This document shows, piece after piece, positions 19,237-27,656 of a stretch of DNA of 45,180 nucleotides. The stretch covers positions 1-45,180 of the forward strand of contig CAIUCV010000016.1 of the NCBI GenBank assembly GCA_903897805.1, in the 5' to 3' direction. The position numbers and the translations under genes were made by a program. The stretch is from Candidatus Yanofskyibacteriota bacterium. GTDB lineage: Bacteria; Patescibacteriota; Minisyncoccia; 2-02-FULL-40-12; IGHO2-01-FULL-4-A. The notes under the pieces were generated by a model. That model was not told the DNA's origin. It worked only from the letters and a program-made list of their open reading frames with translations, and did no database searches. The number at the start of each line of letters is the position of its first letter. Positions within the stretch are counted from its first letter, which is position 1.

Positions 19237-19584
19237 TTATTCTGTCTTCTTCTCTGTCGTTTCCGCTTTCGCCGTCTGGGCGGCCTCTATTTCTTTTTGC
19301 CGGGCCGCAGCTTCTATTTCTCTTTGCATTCGGCCTCCGTGCCTCACAAATTTTCTGGTAAGCGAAAACTCTCCTAATTTATGGCCGACCATATCCTCGG
19401 TGATGAAAACCGGAATGTGAATCTTGCCGTTATGCACTCCGAAAGTAAAGCCGAGCATCTCCGGCGTTATTGTTGACGCTCTCGCCCATGTTTTAATAAC
19501 CGTCTTATCGCCAACTTTAAGCTTGCCGACTTTCTTCATCAGTTTTTCATCAACATATACGCCTTTTTTGATACTTCTTGACAT
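19237..19584 (-). CDS. rpsS: 30S ribosomal protein S19
   Basis: [60 protein letters not shown]. Confidence 0.97.
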   Translation of the reverse strand: MSRSIKKGVYVDEKLMKKVGKLKVGDKTVIKTWARASTITPEMLGFTFGVHNGKIHIPVFITEDMVGHKLGEFSLTRKFVRHGGRMQREIEAAARQKEIEAAQTAKAETTEKKTE

Positions 19585-19606
19585 AATTTATTTATTGGAT
19601 TATATT
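19578..19606 (+). promoter_or_regulatory. sigma70-type promoter on the strand opposite the S10 operon
   Basis: TTGACA (19578-19583), 17-nt spacer, TATATT (19601-19606). Confidence 0.75.
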
Positions 19607-19641
19607 ATAAATACCGTTATTTTACAAGGAGATCGAATAAT

Positions 19642-19854
19642 ATGCCTCGGATACATTGCTGGTTTTGTTTGCTTTTTTCTTTGTATTCCACGACTTTCTT
19701 CGTCATTAGTTCGTTTATCGCTTTTAGCGTCAGGGGTAATTCTCTGCTTCTATTACTCGCTCTTGTGGTATCTGCACTTTTATTATTTCTGACGTGGAGA
19801 ACTTTTTTGACGGCTTTCGGGAAAATTGAACATGAAGGCTTTTGGAAAATCTAA
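19642..19854 (+). CDS. 70-aa predicted two-TM membrane protein, reversed within the S10 operon
   Basis: AAGGAG SD 10 nt upstream; own promoter and terminator; MPRIHCWFCLLFSLYSTTFFVISSFIAFSVRGNSLLLLLALVVSALLLFLTWRTFLTAFGKIEHEGFWKI. Confidence 0.7.
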   Translation: MPRIHCWFCLLFSLYSTTFFVISSFIAFSVRGNSLLLLLALVVSALLLFLTWRTFLTAFGKIEHEGFWKI

Positions 19855-19868
19855 ATATTTTCTGAAAA

Positions 19869-19894
19869 CAATCGGGCTTCGGCCTGATTTTTTG
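19869..19894 (+). terminator. intrinsic terminator of the reversed small ORF
   Basis: AATCGGGC-TTCG-GCCTGATT followed by TTTTG. Confidence 0.8.
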
Positions 19895-19923
19895 TTTTCA
19901 AAAGATCGTAGCAATGCTTCGCG

Positions 19924-20751
19924 CTACTTTTTCCTTCGTCTGACAATGAACTTGCTGCTCTTTTTCTTTTTATTCCTCGTTTTTACCCCCAGCGCGTGCT
20001 TGCCCCACGGTGTCTTCGGATATTTCAAGCCGATCCCCTGCCTTCCTTCTCCTCCCCCGTGCGGATGGTCCACCGGATTCATCGCCGTGCCGCGAACTGC
20101 CGGACGCCACCCAAGATAACGATTCCGCCCCGCCTTCCCGATCTTTATTGAACTGTGTTCGGCGTTTGACAACTGGCCGATTGATGCCATCACGTCGCCA
20201 TGAAAACGGCGAACCTCCGAGGATGGCAAAACAACCTGAACATATCCTCCTTCATGCGCTAAAACGGTAGCGCTGGAACCGGCGGATTTCACGATCTGGC
20301 CGCCCTTCCCCGGATGTAATTCAATATTATGGATCACGGTTCCCTGCGGAATATTTTTTAATTTCATCCTATTGCCCGGTTCAAGCTTAGCTCTTTCCGA
20401 AACGATAATCTCATCACCGACTTTCAGGCCCTCCGGAGCCAAAATGTATCTTTTTTCTCCGTCGGCATAATGCAATCTCGCGATCCTCACCGTGCGGTTA
20501 GGGTCATACTCTACGGAAAAAACTTTTGCCGGCACGTTCATTTTCTCCTGTTTGAAATCAATCAGCCGATACAATCTCTTGGCTCCGCCGCCACGATGAC
20601 GCGTAGTAATTCTGCCCTGATTATTCCTGCCTTTGTCACGCTTAAAACCTGCCATCAGTTTCTTCAACGGCTCTATTTTAGACAAATTGGAGAAATCATA
20701 CCCCATCATTTGTCTTCTGCTCGGAGTTGTCGGTTTATATGTCCTCGCCAT
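19924..20751 (-). CDS. rplB: 50S ribosomal protein L2
   Basis: [40 protein letters not shown]. Confidence 0.98.
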   Translation of the reverse strand: MARTYKPTTPSRRQMMGYDFSNLSKIEPLKKLMAGFKRDKGRNNQGRITTRHRGGGAKRLYRLIDFKQEKMNVPAKVFSVEYDPNRTVRIARLHYADGEKRYILAPEGLKVGDEIIVSERAKLEPGNRMKLKNIPQGTVIHNIELHPGKGGQIVKSAGSSATVLAHEGGYVQVVLPSSEVRRFHGDVMASIGQLSNAEHSSIKIGKAGRNRYLGWRPAVRGTAMNPVDHPHGGGEGRQGIGLKYPKTPWGKHALGVKTRNKKKKSSKFIVRRRKK

Positions 20752-20755
20752 GGTT

Positions 20756-21199
20756 TTACTTCGCTATTTCAATTTTTTCTCCTTCTTTTAGGGTAACGAT
20801 TGCCTTTTTAAATCCCGGCTTCTTACCCTCGTGTTCTCCAACCCGCCTGAATTTAGAGGGCACACTTGCCACATTGACCTTATCAACTCTGACCTTGTAC
20901 AACTTCTCTATGGCCTTTTTTATCTCAACTTTGTTCGCATCCTTTGCCACTTTGAAAAGATATTGACCATATTCTTCCAAAAGCCCGCCTTTTTCCGTAA
21001 TTATCGGTCTCAAAATTATCTGATACGAATGGGCGTCTTCCCCTTTGGGCAGTTTTACTACCGGTGCGGCTGGGATTGCGATTTTCTCCCTGGCCGTTTC
21101 TTCCGGCTTCGGTTTTTCTTCTCCGACGCTTCGGTCGGAGCCCCGATCCTTTGGCGTTGGGGCTTCTTTTTTCTTTTTACCAAATCCAAATAATCCCAT
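20756..21199 (-). CDS. rplW: 50S ribosomal protein L23 with N-terminal extension
   Basis: [49 protein letters not shown] after about 60 low-complexity residues. Confidence 0.93.
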   Translation of the reverse strand: MGLFGFGKKKKEAPTPKDRGSDRSVGEEKPKPEETAREKIAIPAAPVVKLPKGEDAHSYQIILRPIITEKGGLLEEYGQYLFKVAKDANKVEIKKAIEKLYKVRVDKVNVASVPSKFRRVGEHEGKKPGFKKAIVTLKEGEKIEIAK

Positions 21200-21207
21200 G
21201 ATAAAAA

Positions 21208-21867
21208 TTAAAGTTTATATGTATTTACAATTACCGGCACCGCATCTTTTAACAAAATTAAATACTTCTTCTCCAGCAAATCCTTTACATTTAAACTTTT
21301 GGCGTCCGTCGTCTCTATAAACGGGAGATTATTCATGGCCTGCAAAATCATTTTGTCTTTCTCCGGCATAACGAACAAAACGGAATCTCTCTTCTTCTTT
21401 GTATTTTTATAGCCGGTCATCATGCTGGATAAGCCATTGATTACGCCCAGTGCTTCCTTGGTCTTAGGGACACTGAATTTTAAATCATTCAACAGCATCA
21501 ATTCCTTATCTTGGACCTTGGAAGACAGTACCATAAACAAGGCCTTTCGCTTCGTTTTCTTATTTATCTTCTTTTCAAAATTCCTTTCCTTGGTCGGGCC
21601 GAATGCCACACCGCCGCCCTTCCAAATGGGCGACCTGATAGAGGCATGCCTTGCTCGTCCCGTGCCCTTTTGCCGCCATGGTTTTTTGCCGCCACCGCGT
21701 ACTTCCCCCCGGCCTTTCGTATGAGCAATCACTTGTCTAGAATTTGCCATCTGCGCCACCAGCACTTGATGTACCAGATCAGGGTTCATTTTCACGCCAA
21801 AAATCCTGTCCGGCAATTCGGCTTCTCCAATAACTTCAGCGTTTTGGTTGTACAATTCGGTCTTCAT
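21208..21867 (-). CDS. rplD: 50S ribosomal protein L4
   Basis: TKGRGEVRGGGKKPWRQKGTGRARHASIRSPIWKGGGVAFGP. Confidence 0.97.
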   Translation of the reverse strand: MKTELYNQNAEVIGEAELPDRIFGVKMNPDLVHQVLVAQMANSRQVIAHTKGRGEVRGGGKKPWRQKGTGRARHASIRSPIWKGGGVAFGPTKERNFEKKINKKTKRKALFMVLSSKVQDKELMLLNDLKFSVPKTKEALGVINGLSSMMTGYKNTKKKRDSVLFVMPEKDKMILQAMNNLPFIETTDAKSLNVKDLLEKKYLILLKDAVPVIVNTYKL

Positions 21868-21876
21868 CTTTAAAAA

Positions 21877-22503
21877 CTATAAGCTGATTATTTCCAACAA
21901 CGTCCCCCTTCTCCCCGAAATTGCTCCCTTTATCATCATCAGATTATTTTCCTTATCAATTGATACTATCTCTAATCCTCTGGTAGTTTGTCTTTCGCCG
22001 CCCATCCGTCCGGCCATCCGCATTCCTTTCAGCGTGTGCTGAGGAAATCTCTGGCCGATTGAACCGCCATGCCGCAAAACATGATGATGGCCGTGGCTTG
22101 CCGGCATACCGTGAAAACCATGCCTCTTAACCACTCCTTGAAAGCCCTTGCCCTTGGTAATTCCGCTTACTTTTACGATATCTCCGACATTGAAAACTGA
22201 AACATCCAGCTTGTCACCTTTTTCCAACTCCTTTTCTGCTTCACCAACTTTAAATTTCAAATCCTCAACTCTGAACTCGGCTAATTTTTTTAAATTTTCC
22301 AATCCTTTAAGGTGGCCTAACTTCGGCTTATTCGGCTTCTTGTCTTTGCCAAAACCAACCTGCACAGCTTTGTAGCCGTCTTTTTCTTCGGTTCTGATTT
22401 GGGTAACGGTAATCGGGCCGGCTTCAACTACGGTTACCGGTATAACCTTGCCGTCTTCCCTAAAAATCCTTGTCATCCCGATTTTTCTGCCAAGTATAAA
22501 CAT
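21877..22503 (-). CDS. rplC: 50S ribosomal protein L3
   Basis: ILGRKIGMTRIF, GKGFQGVVKRHGFHGMPASHGHHHVLRHGGSIG. Confidence 0.97.
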   Translation of the reverse strand: MFILGRKIGMTRIFREDGKVIPVTVVEAGPITVTQIRTEEKDGYKAVQVGFGKDKKPNKPKLGHLKGLENLKKLAEFRVEDLKFKVGEAEKELEKGDKLDVSVFNVGDIVKVSGITKGKGFQGVVKRHGFHGMPASHGHHHVLRHGGSIGQRFPQHTLKGMRMAGRMGGERQTTRGLEIVSIDKENNLMMIKGAISGRRGTLLEIISL

Positions 22504-22505
22504 TT

Positions 22506-22533
22506 TAATAAAAACGCCCAGATTCAGCTGGGC
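22506..22533 (-). terminator. terminator/attenuator-like hairpin just upstream of rplC
   Basis: minus strand GCCCAG-CTGAAT-CTGGGC then GTTTTTATT, ending a few nt before rplC ATG. Confidence 0.55.
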
Positions 22534-22735
22534 AATAAAATCAGCTGGATCTTTTACTTACGGACTATGTTTTTACAAACAAAATTTGCATTCTGTTTTT
22601 AACCACTTCTAAAGGTGGCAAACGCGGGCATCGCTTCTCGCTCTTCCGAAACTCGAATGAGATTCGAGCGAAGGAGGGTGCGGCGACCACGTTTGCTACC
22701 TTTGTCCGTACGATATCCGAGGAAGGAATTGTAAA

Positions 22736-23071
22736 TTACATCTTGAGCTCAATATCCACCCCTGCCGGCAAATTAAGGTTCATCAGTGAATCAATGATTT
22801 TTGAACTTGGATTTGTAATATCAATCAGCCGCTTGTGAACGCGCATTTCAAACTGTTCCCGCGAATTCTTGTCAATGAAAGCCGAGCGATTAACAGTGTA
22901 TTTATGAATGGCCGTGGGCAAAGGCACGGGCCCCACCACCTGCCCGCCGTTTCGTTCAATGGTCTCAACGATCTGCTTGGCAGATTTATCAATAATCTTG
23001 TTGTCGTAGGCCTTCAGCTTTATTCTTATGCGCTGATTTACTTCTACCGTTTTTTCCTTTTTGGTTGGCAT
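22736..23071 (-). CDS. rpsJ: 30S ribosomal protein S10
   Basis: [40 protein letters not shown]. Confidence 0.97.
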   Translation of the reverse strand: MPTKKEKTVEVNQRIRIKLKAYDNKIIDKSAKQIVETIERNGGQVVGPVPLPTAIHKYTVNRSAFIDKNSREQFEMRVHKRLIDITNPSSKIIDSLMNLNLPAGVDIELKM

Positions 23072-23092
23072 TTGTTAAAAAGAGCTGGGACT

Positions 23093-23125
23093 GATAAGCC
23101 CCGACCGTTGCGGTCGGGGCTTATC
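23093..23125. other. perfect 15-bp hairpin in tuf-rpsJ spacer
   Basis: GATAAGCCCCGACCG-TTG-CGGTCGGGGCTTATC. Confidence 0.85.
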
Positions 23126-23133
23126 TTTTATGA

Positions 23134-24336
23134 TTACGCTATAACCTTTGTTACGACGCCTGCCCCTACTGTTTTACCTCCTTCACGAATAGCAAAGCGC
23201 TGCTTTTCTTGCATGGCAATCGGTGCAATGAGTTTTACCTTTAGATTAACTGTGTCTCCGGGCATTACCATTTCTGTTCCTTCTGGCAAAAACACTTCAC
23301 CGGTCACGTCTGTAGTTCTAAAGTAAAACTGCGGCTTGTAACCCTTAAAGAACGGGGTATGCCTTCCGCCTTCCTCTTTGGACAAAACCAAAATTTCCGT
23401 TTCAAATTCAGTATGCGGGGTAATGGAACCGGGCTTCGCAAGCACCTGGCCGCGCGAAACATCTTCTTTCTTCAGCCCCCGTAAAAGTATACCGGCATTG
23501 TCGCCAGCCTGACCGAAGTCAAGCTGTTTGTTAAACATTTCTATACCGGTAATAACCGTCTTCTGGGTCGGCCTGATACCTACAACCTCTACTTCCTCGT
23601 TCAGTTTGACCGTGCCTTTCTCAATACGTCCCGTGACTACCGTGCCTCGTCCTTCAATTGAGAATATGTCTTCTATGGGCATAAGGAACGGCTTGTCGGT
23701 TTCCCGGACCGGATCGGGAATGTAAGAATCCAGAGTATCAACCAGTTCTCTAATCGGCTTCACGGCTTCGTCATCTTTTGACGAGGCCTCCAGCGCCTTC
23801 AGGGCAGAACCGCGGATGATAGGGGTCTTGTCTCCCGGAAATTGATATTTATTCAAAAGTTCGCGAATCTCGGCCTCAACCAAATCAACCAGTTCGGGAT
23901 CATCCACTTGGTCAATTTTGTTCAAGAACACAATGATCGCAGGCACACCAACCTGACGGGCAAGCAAAATGTGTTCGCGGGTCTGGGGCATCGGGCCGTC
24001 CGTAGCCGCAACAACCAAAATAGCGCCGTCCATTTGAGCGGCGCCCGTAACCATGTTTTTAATATAGTCAGCGTGACCCGGACAATCAATGTGGGCATAG
24101 TGACGCTTCGGCGTTTCGTATTCCGAATGATGAATGGCAATAGTGATACCACGGGCTTTTTCCTCCGGCGCATTGTCTATCTGGCCGACCCCTTCAACGC
24201 GAGCGGTATAACCTTCGCCCTTTAACATATCTAGCGTGCGTAAAATAGCCGCCGTTAAAGTCGTTTTGCCGTGGTCAACATGACCAATCGTACCGATATT
24301 TAAGTGTGGCTTTGTTCTTTCAAATTTTCCTGCCAT
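23134..24336 (-). CDS. tuf: elongation factor Tu
   Basis: [57 protein letters not shown]. Confidence 0.98.
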   Translation of the reverse strand: MAGKFERTKPHLNIGTIGHVDHGKTTLTAAILRTLDMLKGEGYTARVEGVGQIDNAPEEKARGITIAIHHSEYETPKRHYAHIDCPGHADYIKNMVTGAAQMDGAILVVAATDGPMPQTREHILLARQVGVPAIIVFLNKIDQVDDPELVDLVEAEIRELLNKYQFPGDKTPIIRGSALKALEASSKDDEAVKPIRELVDTLDSYIPDPVRETDKPFLMPIEDIFSIEGRGTVVTGRIEKGTVKLNEEVEVVGIRPTQKTVITGIEMFNKQLDFGQAGDNAGILLRGLKKEDVSRGQVLAKPGSITPHTEFETEILVLSKEEGGRHTPFFKGYKPQFYFRTTDVTGEVFLPEGTEMVMPGDTVNLKVKLIAPIAMQEKQRFAIREGGKTVGAGVVTKVIA

Positions 24337-24488
24337 AAAAAATTTCAGCTAACCGCTAACGCCTACCGCTACTGCATAATCATCCTCCTTCGCCCCGCCA
24401 AGGCGGGACTACGGAAGGACAAGCGAAGACTGCTGTAACTGGTAGTCCGTAAGCCGTGAGCAAAAGTTACATCTTTTTGATGTTAATC

Positions 24489-24517
24489 ATTATAAACAAA
24501 AACCTATTCAAAGTCAA
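24489..24517 (-). promoter_or_regulatory. sigma70-type promoter of the tuf-S10 operon
   Basis: minus strand TTGACT (24517-24512), 17-nt spacer, TATAAT (24494-24489). Confidence 0.88.
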
Positions 24518-24797
24518 TAACCTCGGCCGTTGGTTCCTCTTCCCCAGTGCTTTCAGTAAGTTCGGCCGATTCTTTTTGGCGTATTTCTTCCTTAAGCGCC
24601 AAGATTTCCTGATTTAATTTTTCTATGGTTTTTTCCTCCTCCTCCGGCTCCTTCGTATTCTCTCCCGAGTCATCCGGCGCACCGTTTTCTTTTTCATACT
24701 GGCCATAGGGTAAAATCACGAATTCCGGTTCGTTCCCGTCCAAAACTAAAATCCCACCCAGCTTCCTAGCCAACTTCTTCAGCTGATTGAAATCCAT
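24504..24797 (-). CDS. hypothetical acidic protein
   Basis: 97-aa ORF; LGGILVLDGNEPEFVILPYGQYEKE then acidic coiled tail. Confidence 0.65.
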   Translation of the reverse strand: MDFNQLKKLARKLGGILVLDGNEPEFVILPYGQYEKENGAPDDSGENTKEPEEEEKTIEKLNQEILALKEEIRQKESAELTESTGEEEPTAEVIDFE

Positions 24798-24839
24798 TAT
24801 TCCTTACTTATATCAAATTAAAACCGTGCGTGCAAGAGC

Positions 24840-24868
24840 TTGACCCCCGAGAACAATTTTGCTAATCT
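24840..24868 (+). promoter_or_regulatory. putative promoter of rpsF-ssb-rpsR
   Basis: TTGACC, 17-nt spacer, TAATCT ending 11 nt before the ATG. Confidence 0.5.
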
Positions 24869-24879
24869 AGCCCTAACCG

Positions 24880-25365
24880 ATGGCGGATGAAATTGAATCA
24901 AAAATATATGAACTTGCGTATCACCTAATTCCCGAGCTTGAAGAGGCCGACGTTAAGGTGCGCACACAGGAGCTTGTTGATTTAATAACTCAAAATAATG
25001 GCTCCGTGCTAATCTCCAAAGAACCTAGGCGTTCTCATCTGTCCTATCCGATACGCCACAAACAATATAGCTACTTGGGAGTGCTTGAATTTACGGCACC
25101 GGCCGAAGCGGTTGAAAAAATAAATGCCCAGATTAAACTCCAAAACGATGTTTTGCGCTTTCTCCTTTTGAAGAAACCCGGCAACGGCGCTTTAAGAACT
25201 CTGGGCGAACCCCGAGCGGAACGCATGAGGGCAAGAACACAGGAACCGACAATGGCTAAAATCAAGCCACGAGCGCCCGCCTCGGAAGAAGAGACAAGAA
25301 CGGAGAGTAAAATAAAAACTGAAGAAATAGAAAAAGAAATAGAGGAAGTAATAAAGGGGTTGTAA
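24880..25365 (+). CDS. rpsF: 30S ribosomal protein S6
   Basis: YELAYHLIPELEE, LSYPIRHKQYSYLGVLEFTAP, NDVLRFLLLKK; followed by ssb and rpsR. Confidence 0.9.
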   Translation: MADEIESKIYELAYHLIPELEEADVKVRTQELVDLITQNNGSVLISKEPRRSHLSYPIRHKQYSYLGVLEFTAPAEAVEKINAQIKLQNDVLRFLLLKKPGNGALRTLGEPRAERMRARTQEPTMAKIKPRAPASEEETRTESKIKTEEIEKEIEEVIKGL

Positions 25366-25366
25366 C

Positions 25367-25444
25367 ACTACGAATACGAATGGTCTCGAATATACGAATC
25401 TGAAAAAATCATTCGTATATTCGTAAAAATTCGTACTTCGTAGT
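25367..25444 (+). repeat. long imperfect hairpin/inverted repeat between rpsF and ssb
   Basis: ACTACGAA/TTCGTAGT, ACGAAT/ATTCGT, CGAATATACGAAT/ATTCGTATATTCG, 11-nt loop. Confidence 0.85.
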
Positions 25445-25453
25445 AAGGGAAAT

Positions 25454-25990
25454 ATGAACCTAAATAAAGTATTCCTAATCGGGCGGCTGGCCGCGGATCC
25501 GGAATCGCGAATGACGCCTAGCGGGCAAATGGTAACTACGGTAAGAATCGCTACCAACCGCGTATGGAACAACAGGTCCACCGGCGAGAAGCAGGAACAA
25601 GTTGAATTCCACACAATCGTTGCCTGGAGAAATCTCGCCGAAATTATTTCCAAGTATCTGCGCAAGGGCCAAATGGCTTTCTTTGAAGGACGCCTACAAA
25701 CACGCTCGTGGCAGGGGCAGGACGGTATAAAAAGATACAGGACGGAAATAGTGGCGGAAAATATGCAGCTTGGGCCTAAAGCCATGGGTGCGTCTGCGCA
25801 AGTTAATCCCATTAGAAGTGAGCCACTCCAAGCGGCTGACACCACGTCTTCGGCGGAACGGACTTCTAGTGGGGTAAAAGAAGAAGAAATCCCGGTGATT
25901 AACGAGGATGCGCCTGTTTCCAGCGACCCGATCATAGCCGACGACGAAATAGAAGAAAAAGAAATAGACCTGAAAGATATACCGTTTTAA
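25454..25990 (+). CDS. ssb: single-stranded DNA-binding protein
   Basis: MNLNKVFLIGRLAADPESRMTPSGQMVTTVRIATNRVWNN...VEFHTIVAWRNLAEIISKYLRKGQMAFFEGRLQTRSW, acidic IDLKDIPF tail. Confidence 0.97.
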   Translation: MNLNKVFLIGRLAADPESRMTPSGQMVTTVRIATNRVWNNRSTGEKQEQVEFHTIVAWRNLAEIISKYLRKGQMAFFEGRLQTRSWQGQDGIKRYRTEIVAENMQLGPKAMGASAQVNPIRSEPLQAADTTSSAERTSSGVKEEEIPVINEDAPVSSDPIIADDEIEEKEIDLKDIPF

Positions 25991-25992
25991 AT

Positions 25993-26205
25993 ATGCCCTG
26001 TATTTGTTGCCAGGAAAAAATAAATCACGTTGACTACAAAAAAACGGACATTCTCCGCAAATTTGTGTCGGGCCAATTTAAAGTTTCTTCTTCGGCCCGC
26101 ACTGGCTTATGCCAGAAGCATCAGCGCATGGTCGCCAACGCGGTAAAGTTGGCAAGATACATGGCTCTGATGCCGTATACAAAGGGACAAACAATTAAGA
26201 AATAG
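25993..26205 (+). CDS. rpsR: 30S ribosomal protein S18
   Basis: VDYKKTDILRKFVSGQFKVSSSARTGLCQKHQRMVANAVKLARYMALMPY. Confidence 0.94.
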   Translation: MPCICCQEKINHVDYKKTDILRKFVSGQFKVSSSARTGLCQKHQRMVANAVKLARYMALMPYTKGQTIKK

Positions 26206-26236
26206 GAAATAGACAGCTAAGATAGATCCAAAACAC

Positions 26237-26259
26237 AAATCGGGCCAATGGCCCGATTT
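26237..26259. terminator. bidirectional terminator between rpsR and the convergent ORF
   Basis: AAATCGGGCC-AAT-GGCCCGATTT. Confidence 0.75.
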
Positions 26260-26277
26260 AGGTTTGAAATTCAAATA

Positions 26278-26811
26278 TTAGTAGCCCTGCTGGATCCTGC
26301 TTTCTATTTCCCTTTTTTCTTTTTCCAATCCGTTGATTTCCCCTTGATATTCATCTATCCGCCTTCCAAGATCTGCTTTTATTCTTTGAGTTGCGTCCCG
26401 GCTATCATGAAGGGCTCGCTGCCACTCCCCATGTTCACGCTGCCTTCTTGGGTCTGTAGAATCAATCAGTGACAGCGTGGAATTAAGTTTGAATTCCTTG
26501 TCTAATATCTTCCTCATATCCGGACCCTTCATTTTGGTTAATCCTCGTTCTAATTCTTTGATCTTGATAGGGATTTGCGCCAACTGTTGTTCTAGTTTCG
26601 GCTTTTCGCTTTGGAATTTTTGTTTTGCTTCTTCTATTCTAACCCTATCGTTTTCCTTCCCTTCTTCTATCGCCCTTTCTCGACGCGCCTTGATTTCAGC
26701 GTTTTCGGCGGTTACCTCTTCAGGACTAGTGCCGTATCTGCGTCTAGGCAGATTTGTTTCTTGTTTGGGTTGTTTTGGCTTTATTCCAAAAAATTCTTTG
26801 AATGTTGGCAT
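26278..26811 (-). CDS. hypothetical coiled-coil protein
   Basis: 177 aa, long charged helices (KFQSEKPKLEQQLAQIPIKIKELERGL). Confidence 0.7.
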   Translation of the reverse strand: MPTFKEFFGIKPKQPKQETNLPRRRYGTSPEEVTAENAEIKARRERAIEEGKENDRVRIEEAKQKFQSEKPKLEQQLAQIPIKIKELERGLTKMKGPDMRKILDKEFKLNSTLSLIDSTDPRRQREHGEWQRALHDSRDATQRIKADLGRRIDEYQGEINGLEKEKREIESRIQQGY

Positions 26812-26866
26812 GATATTTTTATGCTACTCCTGAACTATTTTTTTTACAATTTGCCTATCAACACTA

Positions 26867-27655
26867 TTATTTTTCATCGTCTACGAAGAATTCGTAGTAA
26901 GAGAGAACAACGGCAGTACTGATTAATACCCAGAAGAAAAATTCCTCCAAGGGGAAAGTGATGCCTGCCACGTTCATATTCGCTAAATATTGGCCCGGAA
27001 AATACCATTGGCCGACTTTTAGCGCCGTCAGCTCGTGGGCTAAATGCAAAAAGGCAAAAAACAAACTTGCCCAAACAAATTTATGCAACAAAACGCCCGG
27101 CTTTTTTATCTTTAGCATTACTAAAGCGAAAAGCAGAGCGGCCAAAGAAGCCATAATCAAATATGTAAAAGGCAGATATAATTTGTCTTTATCAAAAAAG
27201 AACTTTAATAAAACAACGGCAAAAGTAAAAAGAGAGAAAATAAAAAGTTTTTTGAAGTTTTTTGAAATTTTGTCTTCTCCCCTGTCCTTATCAAGAAAAT
27301 GCTCGTAGAAAACTAAAATCACAAAAGCCCAAAGAAAGCCCCAGATAATCACGTCAATGCTCATAACCCCAAAAACTCTTTGGCTGAAGAAAAGTTTTGG
27401 CACTACCCAGGCACGGTTAAACTCGGCGATAAAATCCAGTTGCATCAGCAAAAATCCAAACAAAAAAGAGGCAAATAAAATTCTTCTCAAAGACGGGGTT
27501 TTTCTGATTATCAGATAAACCGAGGGTACGGTAAAAAATAAAATCGTTGAAACCAAAAAACTCGCTTTAAAGGCGAGGGTTATTAAGGAAGCAAAGACAA
27601 CAAGGCCTATAGTAACGAATAAATCAATCAGTAAACCATTTTTCCTCATAGACAA
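26867..27655 (-). CDS. lycopene cyclase domain-like integral membrane protein
   Basis: multi-TM; GQWYFPGQYLANMNVAGITFPLEEFFFWVLI resembles CrtYc/CrtYd-type PLEE motif; duplicated 3-TM-like halves. Confidence 0.7.
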   Translation of the reverse strand: MSMRKNGLLIDLFVTIGLVVFASLITLAFKASFLVSTILFFTVPSVYLIIRKTPSLRRILFASFLFGFLLMQLDFIAEFNRAWVVPKLFFSQRVFGVMSIDVIIWGFLWAFVILVFYEHFLDKDRGEDKISKNFKKLFIFSLFTFAVVLLKFFFDKDKLYLPFTYLIMASLAALLFALVMLKIKKPGVLLHKFVWASLFFAFLHLAHELTALKVGQWYFPGQYLANMNVAGITFPLEEFFFWVLISTAVVLSYYEFFVDDEK

Positions 27656-27656
27656 G

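Noticed and set aside
24337-24490. tRNA-like or known riboswitch in tuf leader
   Set aside because: No cloverleaf with TTC loop and no recognised riboswitch consensus; kept only as an uncharacterised leader.
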